A stretch of DNA of 44,727 nucleotides, from positions 1-44,727 of the forward strand of contig JACQXM010000046.1 in the NCBI GenBank assembly GCA_016208685.1. The letters are read 5' to 3'. Below, one piece after another: positions 1 to 9,522 of the stretch. Below the pieces are notes generated by a model. That model was not told where the DNA came from. It searched no databases and saw only the letters and a list, made by a program, of their open reading frames with translations. Origin of the DNA: Planctomycetota bacterium. Lineage in GTDB: Bacteria; Planctomycetota; Phycisphaerae; UBA1845. How positions within the stretch are numbered: position 1 is the stretch's first letter; every line of letters starts with the position of its first letter. The position numbers were made by a program, and so were the translations under genes.

Positions 1-22
1 CGGTGCTGATCCTTCGCCGCGC

Positions 23-146
23 CGTCGCTTCGTCGCGACCATTGCCCGCTCCCTTACGGAGGCTCTGGTTGCCGGTCGCGGCTCCGTTCCCCTGTGCCTT
101 CGTGGCTCTCGGCTCCGGAATCGTCATGGCGGCGCTGCGCTGGGCC
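23..146 (+). repeat. Composite intergenic repeat, copy at left edge
   Basis: This non-coding stretch carries a block (about 71-146) that recurs in reverse orientation at 44336-44411. Within it, 115-146 is identical over 32 bp to the reverse complement of 44336-44367. The part at 23-60 resembles the CCCTTACGGTCGCGGCTCTG repeats at 7891-7933 and 8058-8101. No protein or RNA gene is evident in 1-182, and short open frames here look like chance. Confidence 0.7.
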
Positions 147-182
147 GTGCTACTCGATGGCATGGGGCCCGCGCGCGGGTCC

Positions 183-1595
183 TCAATCCTCCACCACATG
201 CGTCGCGAATTCAGCGCGATGAGTCTGCCAGCGCGCGGTGTCGAAGGTCCCGTTCCGATTCAGGCACTCCTCGGCCGCGTACGCCATGGCCAGGGCGTGA
301 TGGGTGTTGTCGTGCGCGAAAAGGCCCTGCCTCCCGAATGACAGTACGCCGGCAAGCCCGCTTACCCAGCGGTCCAGCGTCTCGAACCACGACTCATATC
401 CGGTGCGGTAGATGGGATAGGCATGCGGCAATCGGCGCGAGGCTACCCGCAGCACGGGCGCGGTGACGGGGATGCCGCACGTGGCCAGTGACTCGCGCAC
501 GATGTCGCCCAGGTCATCATCCGTCGCCGTCCACACGGGATCGTCCACGCTGCACGGCAGCTCGCCGCAGAGCACGGTGCGGTCTTCGGGCTCGCGGCGC
601 AGGCTGTAGTTCTTGGGTTCGGAAAGCCGCGTCAGGCGGACGGTCGCCTCGGGAAAGTAGTGGGCGTCGAACTCGGAGAACTGTCGCTGCCCGAGCACCA
701 GATAAACGAGGATCATGGCCCGCGAGGGCAGGCGAGCCGCGGCCTCCACCGCCTCGGCGGGCGCCGTGGAAATCAGCCGCGGCAGCGTCGTGACCGGGAT
801 CGTCGACCAGACATGGTCCGCGTCCAGTAAACTGACGGACCCTTGGCACTCCGTCTCCACCCGGTGCGGTGGGCCGATGACGATGCGCCGCACCGTCGTG
901 CCCAGGCGCAATTCGGCCCCCAACCGCCGCGCCTCGTCGGCCATCACCGTACTGATCTGTCCGTACCCCGCGCGCGGGTAGTAGAAGCGGCCGGCACCGG
1001 GAGCCCTTAAGCCCGGAACCACGCCGAGCACCTTGCGGACCATCCGAGCCAGCGACCCCGCCGAGACGCGTCGCCGCGCCTGGATCGGCGACAGTTCCTC
1101 GGGCGGCAGCCCCCAGATTTTTCGCGCATAGGGGAAGTAGAAATCGCGGCAGATGGTGCGTCCCAGACCGCGCTCCAGTACGCCGGCGAAGGTGTCGGAG
1201 GCCGGGGGCGTCGACGCAAACCGTTTGGCGAGGGCATCGCGGGCGACTCCCAGGCCGAAAGACCAGGGCAGCCGTAACGCCAGATCGAGCGGCTTGAGCG
1301 GAAAGTGTATCCACCGGCCGCGAAGCCGGATGCGGCCGTGCCGGGGGCGATCGAGCAGGTCGTCCTTCAACAGGGCGCGGAGGTCGGCGAGAATGTGCGG
1401 CTGACACGCGGGATGCAGGCGATGACTGCCGTAGTCGACGGGAATGCCCTCGAGCTCGAAGCTGCCGGCGTTTCCCCCCACGGCGTCGCGCTGTTCCAGT
1501 ACGGTGACGTGGGCCTTGTCCTCGCGGCGCAGCCGCCAGGCGGCGCCCAGGCCGGCGGGACCCGCTCCGAGAATGATGACCGTGGGGAGGCTCAC
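183..1595 (-). CDS. FAD-dependent amine oxidase / protoporphyrinogen-oxidase-like protein
   Basis: A 470-residue flavoprotein. Residues 8-14 hold the Rossmann dinucleotide-binding motif GAGPAGL, followed at about 33-42 by an acidic residue and GGNAGSFE, as in the amine oxidase / UDP-galactopyranose mutase / protoporphyrinogen oxidase superfamily. No signal peptide or membrane segment is visible, so it is probably cytosolic. Proteins of this type in planctomycetes often sit with surface-sugar or lipid genes, but the neighbours here do not fix a substrate. The chosen start is GTG at 1595, preceded by AAGGAA at a suitable distance. The gene diverges from the secreted protein at 1770, with a 174-bp shared promoter region. 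The fold assignment is firm; the exact reaction is unknown. Confidence 0.8.
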   Translation of the reverse strand: MSLPTVIILGAGPAGLGAAWRLRREDKAHVTVLEQRDAVGGNAGSFELEGIPVDYGSHRLHPACQPHILADLRALLKDDLLDRPRHGRIRLRGRWIHFPLKPLDLALRLPWSFGLGVARDALAKRFASTPPASDTFAGVLERGLGRTICRDFYFPYARKIWGLPPEELSPIQARRRVSAGSLARMVRKVLGVVPGLRAPGAGRFYYPRAGYGQISTVMADEARRLGAELRLGTTVRRIVIGPPHRVETECQGSVSLLDADHVWSTIPVTTLPRLISTAPAEAVEAAARLPSRAMILVYLVLGQRQFSEFDAHYFPEATVRLTRLSEPKNYSLRREPEDRTVLCGELPCSVDDPVWTATDDDLGDIVRESLATCGIPVTAPVLRVASRRLPHAYPIYRTGYESWFETLDRWVSGLAGVLSFGRQGLFAHDNTHHALAMAYAAEECLNRNGTFDTARWQTHRAEFATHVVED

Positions 1596-1732
1596 CGGAC
1601 GGTTCCTTCTACGAAAGCTCCCCGTGGCGGAACGTCCTCAACGCCCGCGGCAGCTCCGGACCGCGACACACGCGTTTCCCCGCGGCCGGCGCCGGGGCGG
1701 GGTCCGGTACGGTATCCTCGCCCATGTCGTTT

Positions 1733-1741
1733 TGCTATAAT
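1733..1741 (+). promoter_or_regulatory. Extended -10 promoter for the secreted Asp-box protein
   Basis: TGCTATAAT at 1733-1741 is a perfect extended -10 element (TGn plus TATAAT) in the divergent intergenic region. The -35 position near 1713-1718 is weak, as is usual for extended -10 promoters. Transcription would start near 1748, leaving a leader of about 22 nt that carries GGGAGGGG just before the ATG at 1770. Confidence 0.55.
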
Positions 1742-1769
1742 CGGAAGAAACCACCGGGAGGGGTAATCC

Positions 1770-3977
1770 ATGATTCCAAGGCAATGCGTTTCTACGATGC
1801 TGCGGGCGGCTTGCGCGGTTGTCGCGATCATGGCCGGCGGCGCGGCGGTGGCGATGCCGCCCGCGGTCACCGGATCGGCCGCGGAGGCGAATGCGGGGGA
1901 GTCGCGCGCGGCCCATCGTCGGACACCGCGCGACCTGCGCCCCCTGCGCCACGAAGCCCTGGATCAGCCGCAGTTGCCCCCGGCAACCGTCGAAACAGCG
2001 GCGGGAGTCCGCACCGGGCCGGTGGTGCGGGATCGCTTCATCAGCAGGCAGGTGAACGTCAACGCCTCGGGGAACAACATCGTGGGCGACGCCGCCAATG
2101 AGCCCTCCATCGCCGTCGATCCCACCGATCCAGACATCATCGTCATCGGCTGGCGACAGTTCGACACCATCGCCTCGAATTTCCGCCAGGCGGGCCGCGC
2201 CTACAGCCACGATCGCGGTCTGACCTGGACTTTCCCCGGCGTGCTGACTCCGGGCGTGTTTCGCAGCGACCCGGTGCTGGAGGCGGACGCGAGCGGCGTG
2301 CTCTACTACAACAGTTTGAAAAGTAACTTCCTTTGCGACATCTTCAAGTCCTTCGACGGCGGCGTGACCTGGCAGGGGCCGATCGCGGCGTACGGGGGTG
2401 ACAAGCAGTGGATGGCCATCGACCGCACGGGCGGCATGGGGCACGGGCACCTTTACCAGGCATGGAGCATCGCCGCCGGCTGCTGCGGCAACAGTGTGTT
2501 CAATCGGTCCATCAACGCCGGCGCCACCTGGTCGGTTCCCATCGAGCCGCCGGAAACGCCCCATTGGGGCACGGTCACCGTCGGTCCCGACGGCCACATG
2601 TTCCTGGTGGGCACCAGCGGTCTAACCGGTGAAGTGGTTCTGGTTCGCTCCTCGAACGCTCAGAACCCGGCGGTGAACCCCACGTTCGACCTGATTTCCA
2701 ACGTGAACATCGGCGGCTACCAGAACGCCTTCGCCACCGGGCCCAACCCGGCGGGGCTGCTGGGGCAGCTCTGGGTGGCGGCGGATCATTCCAACGGGCC
2801 GCGGCGCGGTGACGTATACGTGGTCGGCTCCCTGGAACCCGTCGCCGGGGGAGACCCGCTCGACGTGATGTTTACGCGCAGCGAGGACAACGGGCAGACC
2901 TGGAGCGCACCGGTGCGTATCAACGACGACGCGACGGGGAACGGTGCCTGGCAGTGGTTCGCGACCATGGATGTCGCCCCCAACGGCCGCATCGACGTGG
3001 TGTGGAACGACACGCGGAACTTTCCCGGCTCCGACAACCTCTCGGAACTGTATTACTCCTTTTCCACCGACGGCGGCGCCACCTGGTCGACCAACGTTCC
3101 CATGAGCCCGATGTTCGACAGCTTCCTGGGCTGGCCGCAGCAACAGAAGCTGGGGGATTACTACGACATGGTCTCGGACGACGTCGGCGCCAGCCTCGCC
3201 TATGCCGCCACCTTCAACGGCGAGCAGGACGTCTACTTCCTGCGCATCGGCATGGACTGCAACGCCAACAACGTCAACGACGAAACGGACATCGACCTGG
3301 GGACCTCGCTGGACGCCAACGGTAACCGCATCCCCGACGAGTGCGAGCTCGCCCCGCCCGCCGCGGCACCGGCGCCGCACAACCGGCCCAAGAACCGCTA
3401 CATCTCCTTCACGCCCGCCAACGGTGCCACCGCCGTGGCATTTACCGTTGACCGGGTTTTGCCGACGGCCGCCTCGGCCGGCTGGGTGGGAGTGCCCGAT
3501 GCTAACGGCATGACGGCGGTCGTCGCTGCCCCGGTGACGCGCGTGTGGTCAGAGCCGGTCGTCCACGTGGGGGACTGCGCCATCGCCCCTGTTTCGACCT
3601 ACGAGATTCGCGCTACTGCCGACGCCGGGACCACGTTCAGCACGCCGCTCGAGGTTTCCACCATCGCACAACCGGCGCCTAAGTTCTGGGGCGATACCGT
3701 GGGCCAGTTCGGCATCGACACTCCGAACACGTGGGATCCGCCCAACGGCGTGGTGAACGTGAACGATTTCGTCGCCGCGTTGGAGAAGTTCCAGAACCCG
3801 GCCACTACGCGCGTGCATTTGACCGTGGTGGATGTGGTGGGCGCGGGGCTACCCGGCTTCGAGGCCTGCCTGAACCGCACGGCCAGCATCGCGGACGTGT
3901 TCAACGTAATCAAGGCCTTCCAGGGCGAGGCCTACCCCTTTACGACCAGCCCGGCCGCGTGTCCGGTTTGCCCCTGA
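1770..3977 (+). CDS. Secreted Asp-box (BNR/sialidase-like) protein with dockerin-like C-terminus
   Basis: A 735-residue exported protein with an N-terminal signal peptide (cleavage near residue 28, AVA-M). Five Asp-box motifs S-x-D/N-x-G-x-T-W lie at about 146, 194, 247, 371 and 432, which implies a sialidase-like beta-propeller. At 496-525 comes the DCNANxVxDxxDI...DANGNRIPDEC segment common in planctomycete secreted proteins. The last ~100 residues hold two EF-hand/dockerin-like pieces (NGVVNVNDFVAALEKF and ASIADVFNVIKAF). Such tails are thought to anchor or sort proteins on the planctomycete surface; that role is inferred. Catalytic sialidase arginines were not identified, so enzymatic activity should not be assumed. 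The start ATG follows GGGAGGGG. Confidence 0.82.
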   Translation: MIPRQCVSTMLRAACAVVAIMAGGAAVAMPPAVTGSAAEANAGESRAAHRRTPRDLRPLRHEALDQPQLPPATVETAAGVRTGPVVRDRFISRQVNVNASGNNIVGDAANEPSIAVDPTDPDIIVIGWRQFDTIASNFRQAGRAYSHDRGLTWTFPGVLTPGVFRSDPVLEADASGVLYYNSLKSNFLCDIFKSFDGGVTWQGPIAAYGGDKQWMAIDRTGGMGHGHLYQAWSIAAGCCGNSVFNRSINAGATWSVPIEPPETPHWGTVTVGPDGHMFLVGTSGLTGEVVLVRSSNAQNPAVNPTFDLISNVNIGGYQNAFATGPNPAGLLGQLWVAADHSNGPRRGDVYVVGSLEPVAGGDPLDVMFTRSEDNGQTWSAPVRINDDATGNGAWQWFATMDVAPNGRIDVVWNDTRNFPGSDNLSELYYSFSTDGGATWSTNVPMSPMFDSFLGWPQQQKLGDYYDMVSDDVGASLAYAATFNGEQDVYFLRIGMDCNANNVNDETDIDLGTSLDANGNRIPDECELAPPAAAPAPHNRPKNRYISFTPANGATAVAFTVDRVLPTAASAGWVGVPDANGMTAVVAAPVTRVWSEPVVHVGDCAIAPVSTYEIRATADAGTTFSTPLEVSTIAQPAPKFWGDTVGQFGIDTPNTWDPPNGVVNVNDFVAALEKFQNPATTRVHLTVVDVVGAGLPGFEACLNRTASIADVFNVIKAFQGEAYPFTTSPAACPVCP

Positions 3978-4160
3978 GCCGTTCGGCGACACCGGCGGCG
4001 GCACGAGCCGGTTCGTGGTGTCTGGTGCGGTACGGCCCGGCGCGCTCGCAGGCATCGCGAGCGTGCGTGAGGCGACGACCAGCGCGGAACCGCCGGCCGG
4101 CGAACGGGCGATTGGCGAATCCGCAAGCGGTCAGGAGCGTCAACCCATGGAGTCCACATA

Positions 4161-5444
4161 GTGAACCGAGGGAAACGGGTTCCGAACTACGCTGCATGTG
4201 TCGTCCTGCTGTCACTGATTCCCTTGCCGGTGTCGCTGCGTGGGCAGCAGCCCGACCAGGCGGCGCCGGCGGCGCTGAGCTTTTCTGAAACACAGGTCGC
4301 CGGCGGCGCGGACGACGCCGCGATCGTCCGCCACCTTCGCCTTTCCGGCACGAATCCGCAGATCGGTGCCAAGCTCGGGGAGATCGCCCGGTTGCGGCAC
4401 GGAGTGCAGCTTCGCCGGCCGGCGTCCGCCACGCTTCGTGCCCGCCGCGAGTTCTACCGCCGGAATTACCCCAACCATTACGAGCGCGCGGTCGGGGCCG
4501 CGCAGGCCTTCGGGCTTGACGTGGATGCTGCGCCTGAGGACTGTCTGGAGCTGCTCTACAACGTCAGCGCCGCGCCCGGGTGTTCCACGGTCTTCTATCC
4601 GCCCCCTTACACGGAAGTCGGCCACCCCCTGCTCAGCCGCAACTACGACTTCCCCACGGGCACGTTTCGCGAGCTTCAAGGCGGCCGGGCGCAGCCCGGC
4701 GAGCGCGGCATGACCGCCGATATCTACGTCGTCGAGGTCTACCCGGACCGCGGGATCCCATCGCTGTACATCGCGGCCTATGACCTGCTCGGCGGCTGTC
4801 TGGACGGGGTCAACGCCGCGGGCCTGACGGTGGCGATCCTGGCAGACGGCGAGGCGCGGCGCACTGCGGATCCGGCGCGCGGTGCGCAAGGAGGACTGAG
4901 CGAGATCGAGGTCCCGCGGTTCCTGCTCGATACCTGCGTCACGGTGGAGGATGCCAAGTGCGCGCTGATGGCGACCAAGCAGTATTACGGCTTGATGCCC
5001 TGTCACTACATCATCGGCGACCGCGCCGGCCGGTCGTTCATCTGGGAGTACTCCCGGGCGCATAACCGGGAGTATGTCCTCGACGGCGAGGCCCGGCCGC
5101 AGATCATCACCAACCACCCGGTGTTCAAGTACCATTCGCCCGACAAGTTTCCCACCGACGATCCGCCGCTGGGAAGCTTCAGCAGGTTCCGCAAACTCCA
5201 GGAGGAGGTCGGAAGCGCTTCCGGCGCCCTGTCGATGGAGGCCATCAAGCGCGCCAACCACTGCGTGGCGATCACCGATGCGCCGAACCCCGGCCGCAAA
5301 CCGGATCGCACCCTCTGGCACAGCCTCTACGATTGCCAGGACTTGACGTTACAGGTGGATTTCTACCTCGGGGAGGCAAGCACGCCGGAGGCGCCGCCGC
5401 GGCGCTCCGGTTACCTCACGTTCCGCCTGCGCCCGGAGCCGTAA
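4161..5444 (+). CDS. Secreted C45-family (acyl-CoA:6-APA acyltransferase-like) autoproteolytic hydrolase
   Basis: A 427-residue protein of the Ntn-hydrolase superfamily, closest in pattern to peptidase family C45 and choloylglycine-hydrolase-like enzymes. The predicted nucleophile is C141 in APGCST, followed by the RNYDF motif (about 155-159) that normally contributes to the active site. In this family the precursor cleaves itself before the Cys to expose an N-terminal nucleophile. The first ~28 residues look like a signal peptide (basic start, then a CVVLLSLIPLPVSL core), so the enzyme should act outside the cytoplasm. The start is GTG at 4161, the only in-frame start that keeps the signal peptide; its ribosome binding site is weak. 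The substrate is unknown (amide or acyl-peptide). It appears monocistronic. Confidence 0.72.
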   Translation: MNRGKRVPNYAACVVLLSLIPLPVSLRGQQPDQAAPAALSFSETQVAGGADDAAIVRHLRLSGTNPQIGAKLGEIARLRHGVQLRRPASATLRARREFYRRNYPNHYERAVGAAQAFGLDVDAAPEDCLELLYNVSAAPGCSTVFYPPPYTEVGHPLLSRNYDFPTGTFRELQGGRAQPGERGMTADIYVVEVYPDRGIPSLYIAAYDLLGGCLDGVNAAGLTVAILADGEARRTADPARGAQGGLSEIEVPRFLLDTCVTVEDAKCALMATKQYYGLMPCHYIIGDRAGRSFIWEYSRAHNREYVLDGEARPQIITNHPVFKYHSPDKFPTDDPPLGSFSRFRKLQEEVGSASGALSMEAIKRANHCVAITDAPNPGRKPDRTLWHSLYDCQDLTLQVDFYLGEASTPEAPPRRSGYLTFRLRPEP

Positions 5445-5610
5445 GTCAGGGCCTTGCCCGGGGCCGGATGTTCGCGCGCGGCAAGGGGCCGGGTGCTACA
5501 TCATTGACGCTCGGTGCCGCCCGGCCGCTACCGCGTGGCCTGGCGAGGGCGAATGACATTGCGCCATCGCGCGGGGAGCGACGGCAGTAGGTTCGGACGC
5601 AGGCGCGGCG

Positions 5611-6621
5611 TCAGGGAGAGGCGGCGGCGAAATCGGAAGGCGAATCCACGAGGCGCACGGAGCGCATGTAAAGGGATCGAGTCGGCCGGCCGCCCTCGTC
5701 CACGGGCGTAGCCATCAAGCGGTCCAGCGTCGCCAGCGATTCCTCGCCCACCAGCTCGGCGAAAACCGTGTACTTGCCGTCCCAGTCCTTCTGCCGCGTG
5801 TTGCAGATGAAGAACTGGCAGCTCGCGCTTTCCGGGTCGTCATCCAGAAGTGCCATGGAGACGGTGCCCTTTTGGTGCGGGCGACTGTTGATCTCCGCCG
5901 CGAGCCGCTTGCCATCGAGACGGATTCCCGTGCCGTCGCCGCGCGGGCAGCCGCCCTGTAGCAGATAGCCTGGCTCCAGGCGGTGGAACGTCCGCCCGTT
6001 ATAGAAGCCGGACTTCGCCAGGTCGAGGAAGTTGGCGACGGCGTTCGGCGCGTCGTCGTAGAAGAAGCGCAGCAGCATTTTCCCGTCGTCGGTAATGATC
6101 TCCGCCTGCTTCAGGGCCGCGATGTGCACCAGCACATTGTCGCATGACGCGCCGCCGGCGTAGGGGCGCCACGCCAGGCGATACTGCCCGGCATTGCGCA
6201 GCACCGGGAAATACTCGCGAAGATCGATCATGCTGCCCACGCTGCTCCGCGCCGCGAGCATGAGGATCGGTGCGCGAGGCGGTCGCCGATAGCCCGTCGG
6301 TTCGTCGAACCGCCGGCCCGCCTCCGTGGTGAGCACGATCGCGGGTGACGTACCGCCGCTGAAGATGTGCGGCAGGGGCAAGGCCATTTCGGGTGCGGGG
6401 ATCTCCGGCTCCGATCCGGGGACGGTGAGCGTAATCGGTTCGTTGCCGCCGTTCTCGATGTAGAAGTAGGCCCACACCGGCTGGCCCACGGGCGTGGGGC
6501 ACGACTTCAAACGGACGTGGCAGTGCACGCCGGGAATGGGGCTGGCGGACCCCTCGTCAGCGGCAGCGGTTGGAGGCGCCGCGAGGGCGGTAAGCGCAAG
6601 TAATAGTATGCCGCGGGCCAT
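5611..6621 (-). CDS. Exported cyclophilin-type peptidyl-prolyl isomerase with N-terminal extension
   Basis: The C-terminal ~165 residues form a cyclophilin domain: FFYDDAPNAVANFLDLAKSG, GRTFHRLEPGYLLQGG, a QFFICN strand and an F-A-E-L segment. This family catalyses cis-trans isomerisation of Xaa-Pro bonds. The preceding ~150 residues, after the signal peptide, look like a beta-rich domain with no assignment. I chose the ATG at 6621 because it places a typical signal peptide (MARGILLLALTALAAPPTAAA) at the N-terminus; open frame continues upstream to a GTG at 6687. The usual QFFI(C/T) core and FHR are present, so activity is plausible. It is probably periplasmic. It lies alone between convergent and co-directional neighbours. 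Confidence 0.82.
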   Translation of the reverse strand: MARGILLLALTALAAPPTAAADEGSASPIPGVHCHVRLKSCPTPVGQPVWAYFYIENGGNEPITLTVPGSEPEIPAPEMALPLPHIFSGGTSPAIVLTTEAGRRFDEPTGYRRPPRAPILMLAARSSVGSMIDLREYFPVLRNAGQYRLAWRPYAGGASCDNVLVHIAALKQAEIITDDGKMLLRFFYDDAPNAVANFLDLAKSGFYNGRTFHRLEPGYLLQGGCPRGDGTGIRLDGKRLAAEINSRPHQKGTVSMALLDDDPESASCQFFICNTRQKDWDGKYTVFAELVGEESLATLDRLMATPVDEGGRPTRSLYMRSVRLVDSPSDFAAASP

Positions 6622-6834
6622 CCGCCCCCACGCCTGCCGGTTGTCTGCCGAACCGTCCATCCAACGCGCCATTGTGACGGAAACCACGCCGCTGTCCAGC
6701 CCGCGTACAGGGAAGGCGCTATCGGCCCGTCAGCCGGATCGCCCCCGGCCGCGGGCGGAGTGCCCGCACCGTGGTACCCGCGCCATCGGTCGCGGTTGCA
6801 TCAGCAGACCAGGCCCGGAACCGCTCCGTTGGCG

Positions 6835-7662
6835 CTACCCGTTTCGCACGATGGCGGCGACGCGCGACACACGATCCAGCAGGTCGTCCAGCCGGTCCAG
6901 AGGGAACACCGTGGCCGGGTCGCTAAGCGCTCGGTCGGGATCGTCGTGAACTTCCATAAAGAGGGCGTCGGCGCCGGCGGCAACCCCGGCAAGGGCGAGT
7001 GTTCCCACGAATTGGCGGTCGCCGCCGCTCATGTTGCCGGCGGCGCCGGGGCGCTGGCAACTGTGGGTGGCGTCGAACACCGTGGGCGCCAGAATCTGCA
7101 TGCGCGGCAGGGCGGTGAAGTCGTTGACCAGGCGGTGATAGCCGAAGAAGGTGCCGCGTTCGGTGAGTAGAAACTCGCGACAGCCGCCCTCGCGGAGTTT
7201 GGCGGCGACGTTGACCATTTCCTCGGGGGCCATGAATTGGCCCTTCTTGACGTTCACGCAACGGCCGGTCGCCGCGGCGGCGAGCAGCAGGTCCGTCTGG
7301 CGGCAAAGGAACGCCGGTATCTGAAGGCAATCGAGGACCTCGCCGGCGACCTGCGCCTGCGTGGGCTCGTGGATGTCGGAGAGCACGGGGATTTCCAGGG
7401 CGCGGCGCACCTCGCCGAGGATCGCCAGGCCCTTTTCCAGTCCGGGGCCACGGAAGCTGGCGGCGCTGGTGCGGTTGGCCTTGTCGAAACTGGCCTTGAA
7501 CACCAGCGGAACGCGGCGGGCGGCGCAGATGCGTTTGATCGCCTCGGCGAGGCGCAGCGTATGCTCGCGCGATTCGATGACACACGGGCCGGCGATGAGT
7601 GCCAGCGGCTTGCCCTCACCGATGGATACTGTGCCGATGGCGGCGCGCCGAGGTTCGTTCAT
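6835..7662 (-). CDS. kdsA: 2-dehydro-3-deoxyphosphooctonate aldolase (Kdo-8-phosphate synthase)
   Basis: A 275-residue enzyme that condenses phosphoenolpyruvate with arabinose 5-phosphate to make Kdo-8-phosphate for lipopolysaccharide. Family motifs appear in order: AGPCVIES, FKASFDKANR, LSDIHEP, CRQTDLL, VNVKKGQFMAP, ERGTFFGYHRLVNDF, DATHSCQRPG and MEVHDDP. The Cys in AGPC occupies the position that distinguishes metal-dependent enzymes (Aquifex type, Cys) from metal-independent ones (E. coli type, Asn), so this one should need a divalent metal. The start at 7662 (MNEPRR) fits the family length better than the upstream in-frame start. A Kdo-kinase-like gene lies 5.5 kb away, consistent with a Kdo-containing outer membrane. 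Confidence 0.95.
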   Translation of the reverse strand: MNEPRRAAIGTVSIGEGKPLALIAGPCVIESREHTLRLAEAIKRICAARRVPLVFKASFDKANRTSAASFRGPGLEKGLAILGEVRRALEIPVLSDIHEPTQAQVAGEVLDCLQIPAFLCRQTDLLLAAAATGRCVNVKKGQFMAPEEMVNVAAKLREGGCREFLLTERGTFFGYHRLVNDFTALPRMQILAPTVFDATHSCQRPGAAGNMSGGDRQFVGTLALAGVAAGADALFMEVHDDPDRALSDPATVFPLDRLDDLLDRVSRVAAIVRNG

Positions 7663-7890
7663 GACGTTACCCGAGTGCGACCACGCGTGAACACGAGACG
7701 CGGAGTCAATCAGGACGAATGGGCACGGCAGCGCCGTGCTGCCCATGCCACTGGGGCTGGATTAACGGGCGCCGTCCAGCGGCCCAGCGCACTTTATCGC
7801 CGGCGCACTTCCCGGCGCAGCGTTGTCCACAGCGCCGCGCAGGTGGGCGATGGGTGATTTCCCTACCGCTAAAGCGGCGGGGCACCCGGC

Positions 7891-8101
7891 GTTCCGTTGC
7901 GACCAAGGTCCGCCCCTTACGGTCGCGGCTCTGTATAGCGCGAACGGTGCTTGGCTTCGCTATTCACTACTGTTTCCGCATTCCGCATTCACGATTCCGC
8001 GTCTGTTCCGCTCCATCCTGTCGCGGTACGGAACCTGTGTCGCTACGTTGCTTCGTCGTTTCGTTGCGACTAAGGCCCGCTTCCTCACGGTCGCGGCTCT
8101 G
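7891..8101. repeat. Composite intergenic repeat block (two CGGTCGCGGCTCTG units around an ATTCCGCA array)
   Basis: The 693-nt gap between kdsA and the M24 peptidase contains no convincing gene. It holds two imperfect 43-44 nt copies, 7891-7933 and 8058-8101, both running from GTTNCGTTGCGAC to ACGGTCGCGGCTCTG. Between them are a degenerate ATTCCGCA array (about 7971-8000) and a TCGCGGTACGGAACC segment (about 8021). The same modules in the same order occur reversed at 44190-44411. Short open frames across the block translate to low-complexity sequence and are not called. Confidence 0.7.
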
Positions 8102-8355
8102 TTTGCTCCACCCGCACTTGGCGGATCATCGGTTGACCAGACTACGTGCGCCATCGCGTCGCGCCGATGGTACGGTACGCGCGGGCGCCGGCGTGGTCAA
8201 CGCGGAGGGCGCCGGGCGGCAGCCTTTGACAGCGGCAGTCGTTGCATCCATGATGATCGCCGGGCAGGGTCCGGCGCCGGCAGCGCGGCAACCGTGCCAA
8301 CGTCGGCCCGCGCCCCGGACATCCACGACCCTTAGGGGAGGCAACGAAGAATCCC

Positions 8356-9477
8356 ATGTCAAAGCAGAACGGGCGCGGCCCGTCCGCAATCATCCGCGAG
8401 CGTCTGGCGACCTGCCGCAGGGCCATGGCCCGGCAGGACATCGGTGCCTACCTGGTTTCTCGGCACATGGACTACTTCTACCTTACCGGCTTCTCGGGTG
8501 AGGATTCCGCGGTGCTCGTCTTGCCCCGCGCCGTGCACATCCTCAGCGACGGGCGCTTCATCGATGTGATCAAGCAGGAATGTCCCTGGGCGCAGACGTG
8601 GATGCGCAAGGGCAACCTGAATTCGGAGATCGCCAAGGCCTGCCGCGAGCTGAAGCTGCGCCGCGTTGCGGTGCAGGGTGACGGGCTGACCCTGGCCGAC
8701 CATGCCGAGGTGCGCGAGCTCAACCGGGGCACGAAGCTCACCGTGGCGCCGCCCATCATCACCAACATGCGGAAGCTCAAGGATGACGCCGATATGACGC
8801 ACCTGCGCAAGGCGCTTCGCGTCGCCGAGGATGCCTTCGAGGCAACGCTCAAGACCATCCGCATCGGGCAGACGGAGCTGGAGATGGCGGCGCGGCTGGA
8901 GTACGAGATGAAAGTGCGCGGGGCGTCCGATCCTTCGTTTCCCACCATTTGTGCCGAGGGGTCCAATGCCGCGCTGCCGCACGCCAAGCCGGGAACGCGC
9001 AAGGTCAAATCAGGCAGCGCCATCCTGTTCGATTGGGGCGCGCGGGTGGGGATGTACTGCAGTGATTTGACCCGCATGGTCTTTGTCGATACCATCCCGC
9101 CGAAGTTCGCCGAGCTCTATGCGATCGTGCTCGAGGCGCAGGAGCGCGCGATCGCCGCCATCCGCCCGGGCGCCCGCATGTGCGATGTCGATGAGGTGGC
9201 GCGGACGTGCATCGCCGATGCGGGATACGGCCCGCGGTTCACGCACGGGCTCGGTCACGGGCTGGGACTCAACGTGCACGAGGCGCCCTCGCTGAGCTGG
9301 CGCTCGCAGGAACCGCTGCAGGCCGGCATGCTGGTGACCGTGGAACCGGGAGTCTACCTGCCGGGCGCGGGCGGAGTTCGCATCGAGGACGATGTGCTGG
9401 TGACCCGCTCCGGGGCCCGCGTTCTGGGGCGCTTGAGCAAGCGCCTGGAGGACGCCGTCATCCGCGGCCGGCGCTGA
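8356..9477 (+). CDS. M24 family metallopeptidase, Xaa-Pro aminopeptidase type
   Basis: A 373-residue cytosolic pita-bread metallopeptidase that removes N-terminal residues preceding proline. The N-terminal creatinase-like domain covers about 1-140 and the catalytic domain about 145-373. The five expected metal ligands are present: D226 (FDWG), D237 (SDLTR), H301 (GLGHGLG), E330 (VEPG) and E344 (IEDD). The start ATG follows AGGGGAGG. It lies 45 bp upstream of accB in the same direction; in many bacteria the corresponding cluster is pepP-efp-accB-accC, but efp is absent here. Whether the true substrate is Xaa-Pro dipeptides (PepQ) or longer peptides (PepP) cannot be told from sequence. Confidence 0.88.
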   Translation: MSKQNGRGPSAIIRERLATCRRAMARQDIGAYLVSRHMDYFYLTGFSGEDSAVLVLPRAVHILSDGRFIDVIKQECPWAQTWMRKGNLNSEIAKACRELKLRRVAVQGDGLTLADHAEVRELNRGTKLTVAPPIITNMRKLKDDADMTHLRKALRVAEDAFEATLKTIRIGQTELEMAARLEYEMKVRGASDPSFPTICAEGSNAALPHAKPGTRKVKSGSAILFDWGARVGMYCSDLTRMVFVDTIPPKFAELYAIVLEAQERAIAAIRPGARMCDVDEVARTCIADAGYGPRFTHGLGHGLGLNVHEAPSLSWRSQEPLQAGMLVTVEPGVYLPGAGGVRIEDDVLVTRSGARVLGRLSKRLEDAVIRGRR

Positions 9478-9522
9478 CGCGGCCTTCCCCGCGCCGCCGA
9501 ACGCGTCAAGGAGTCGACCGAC

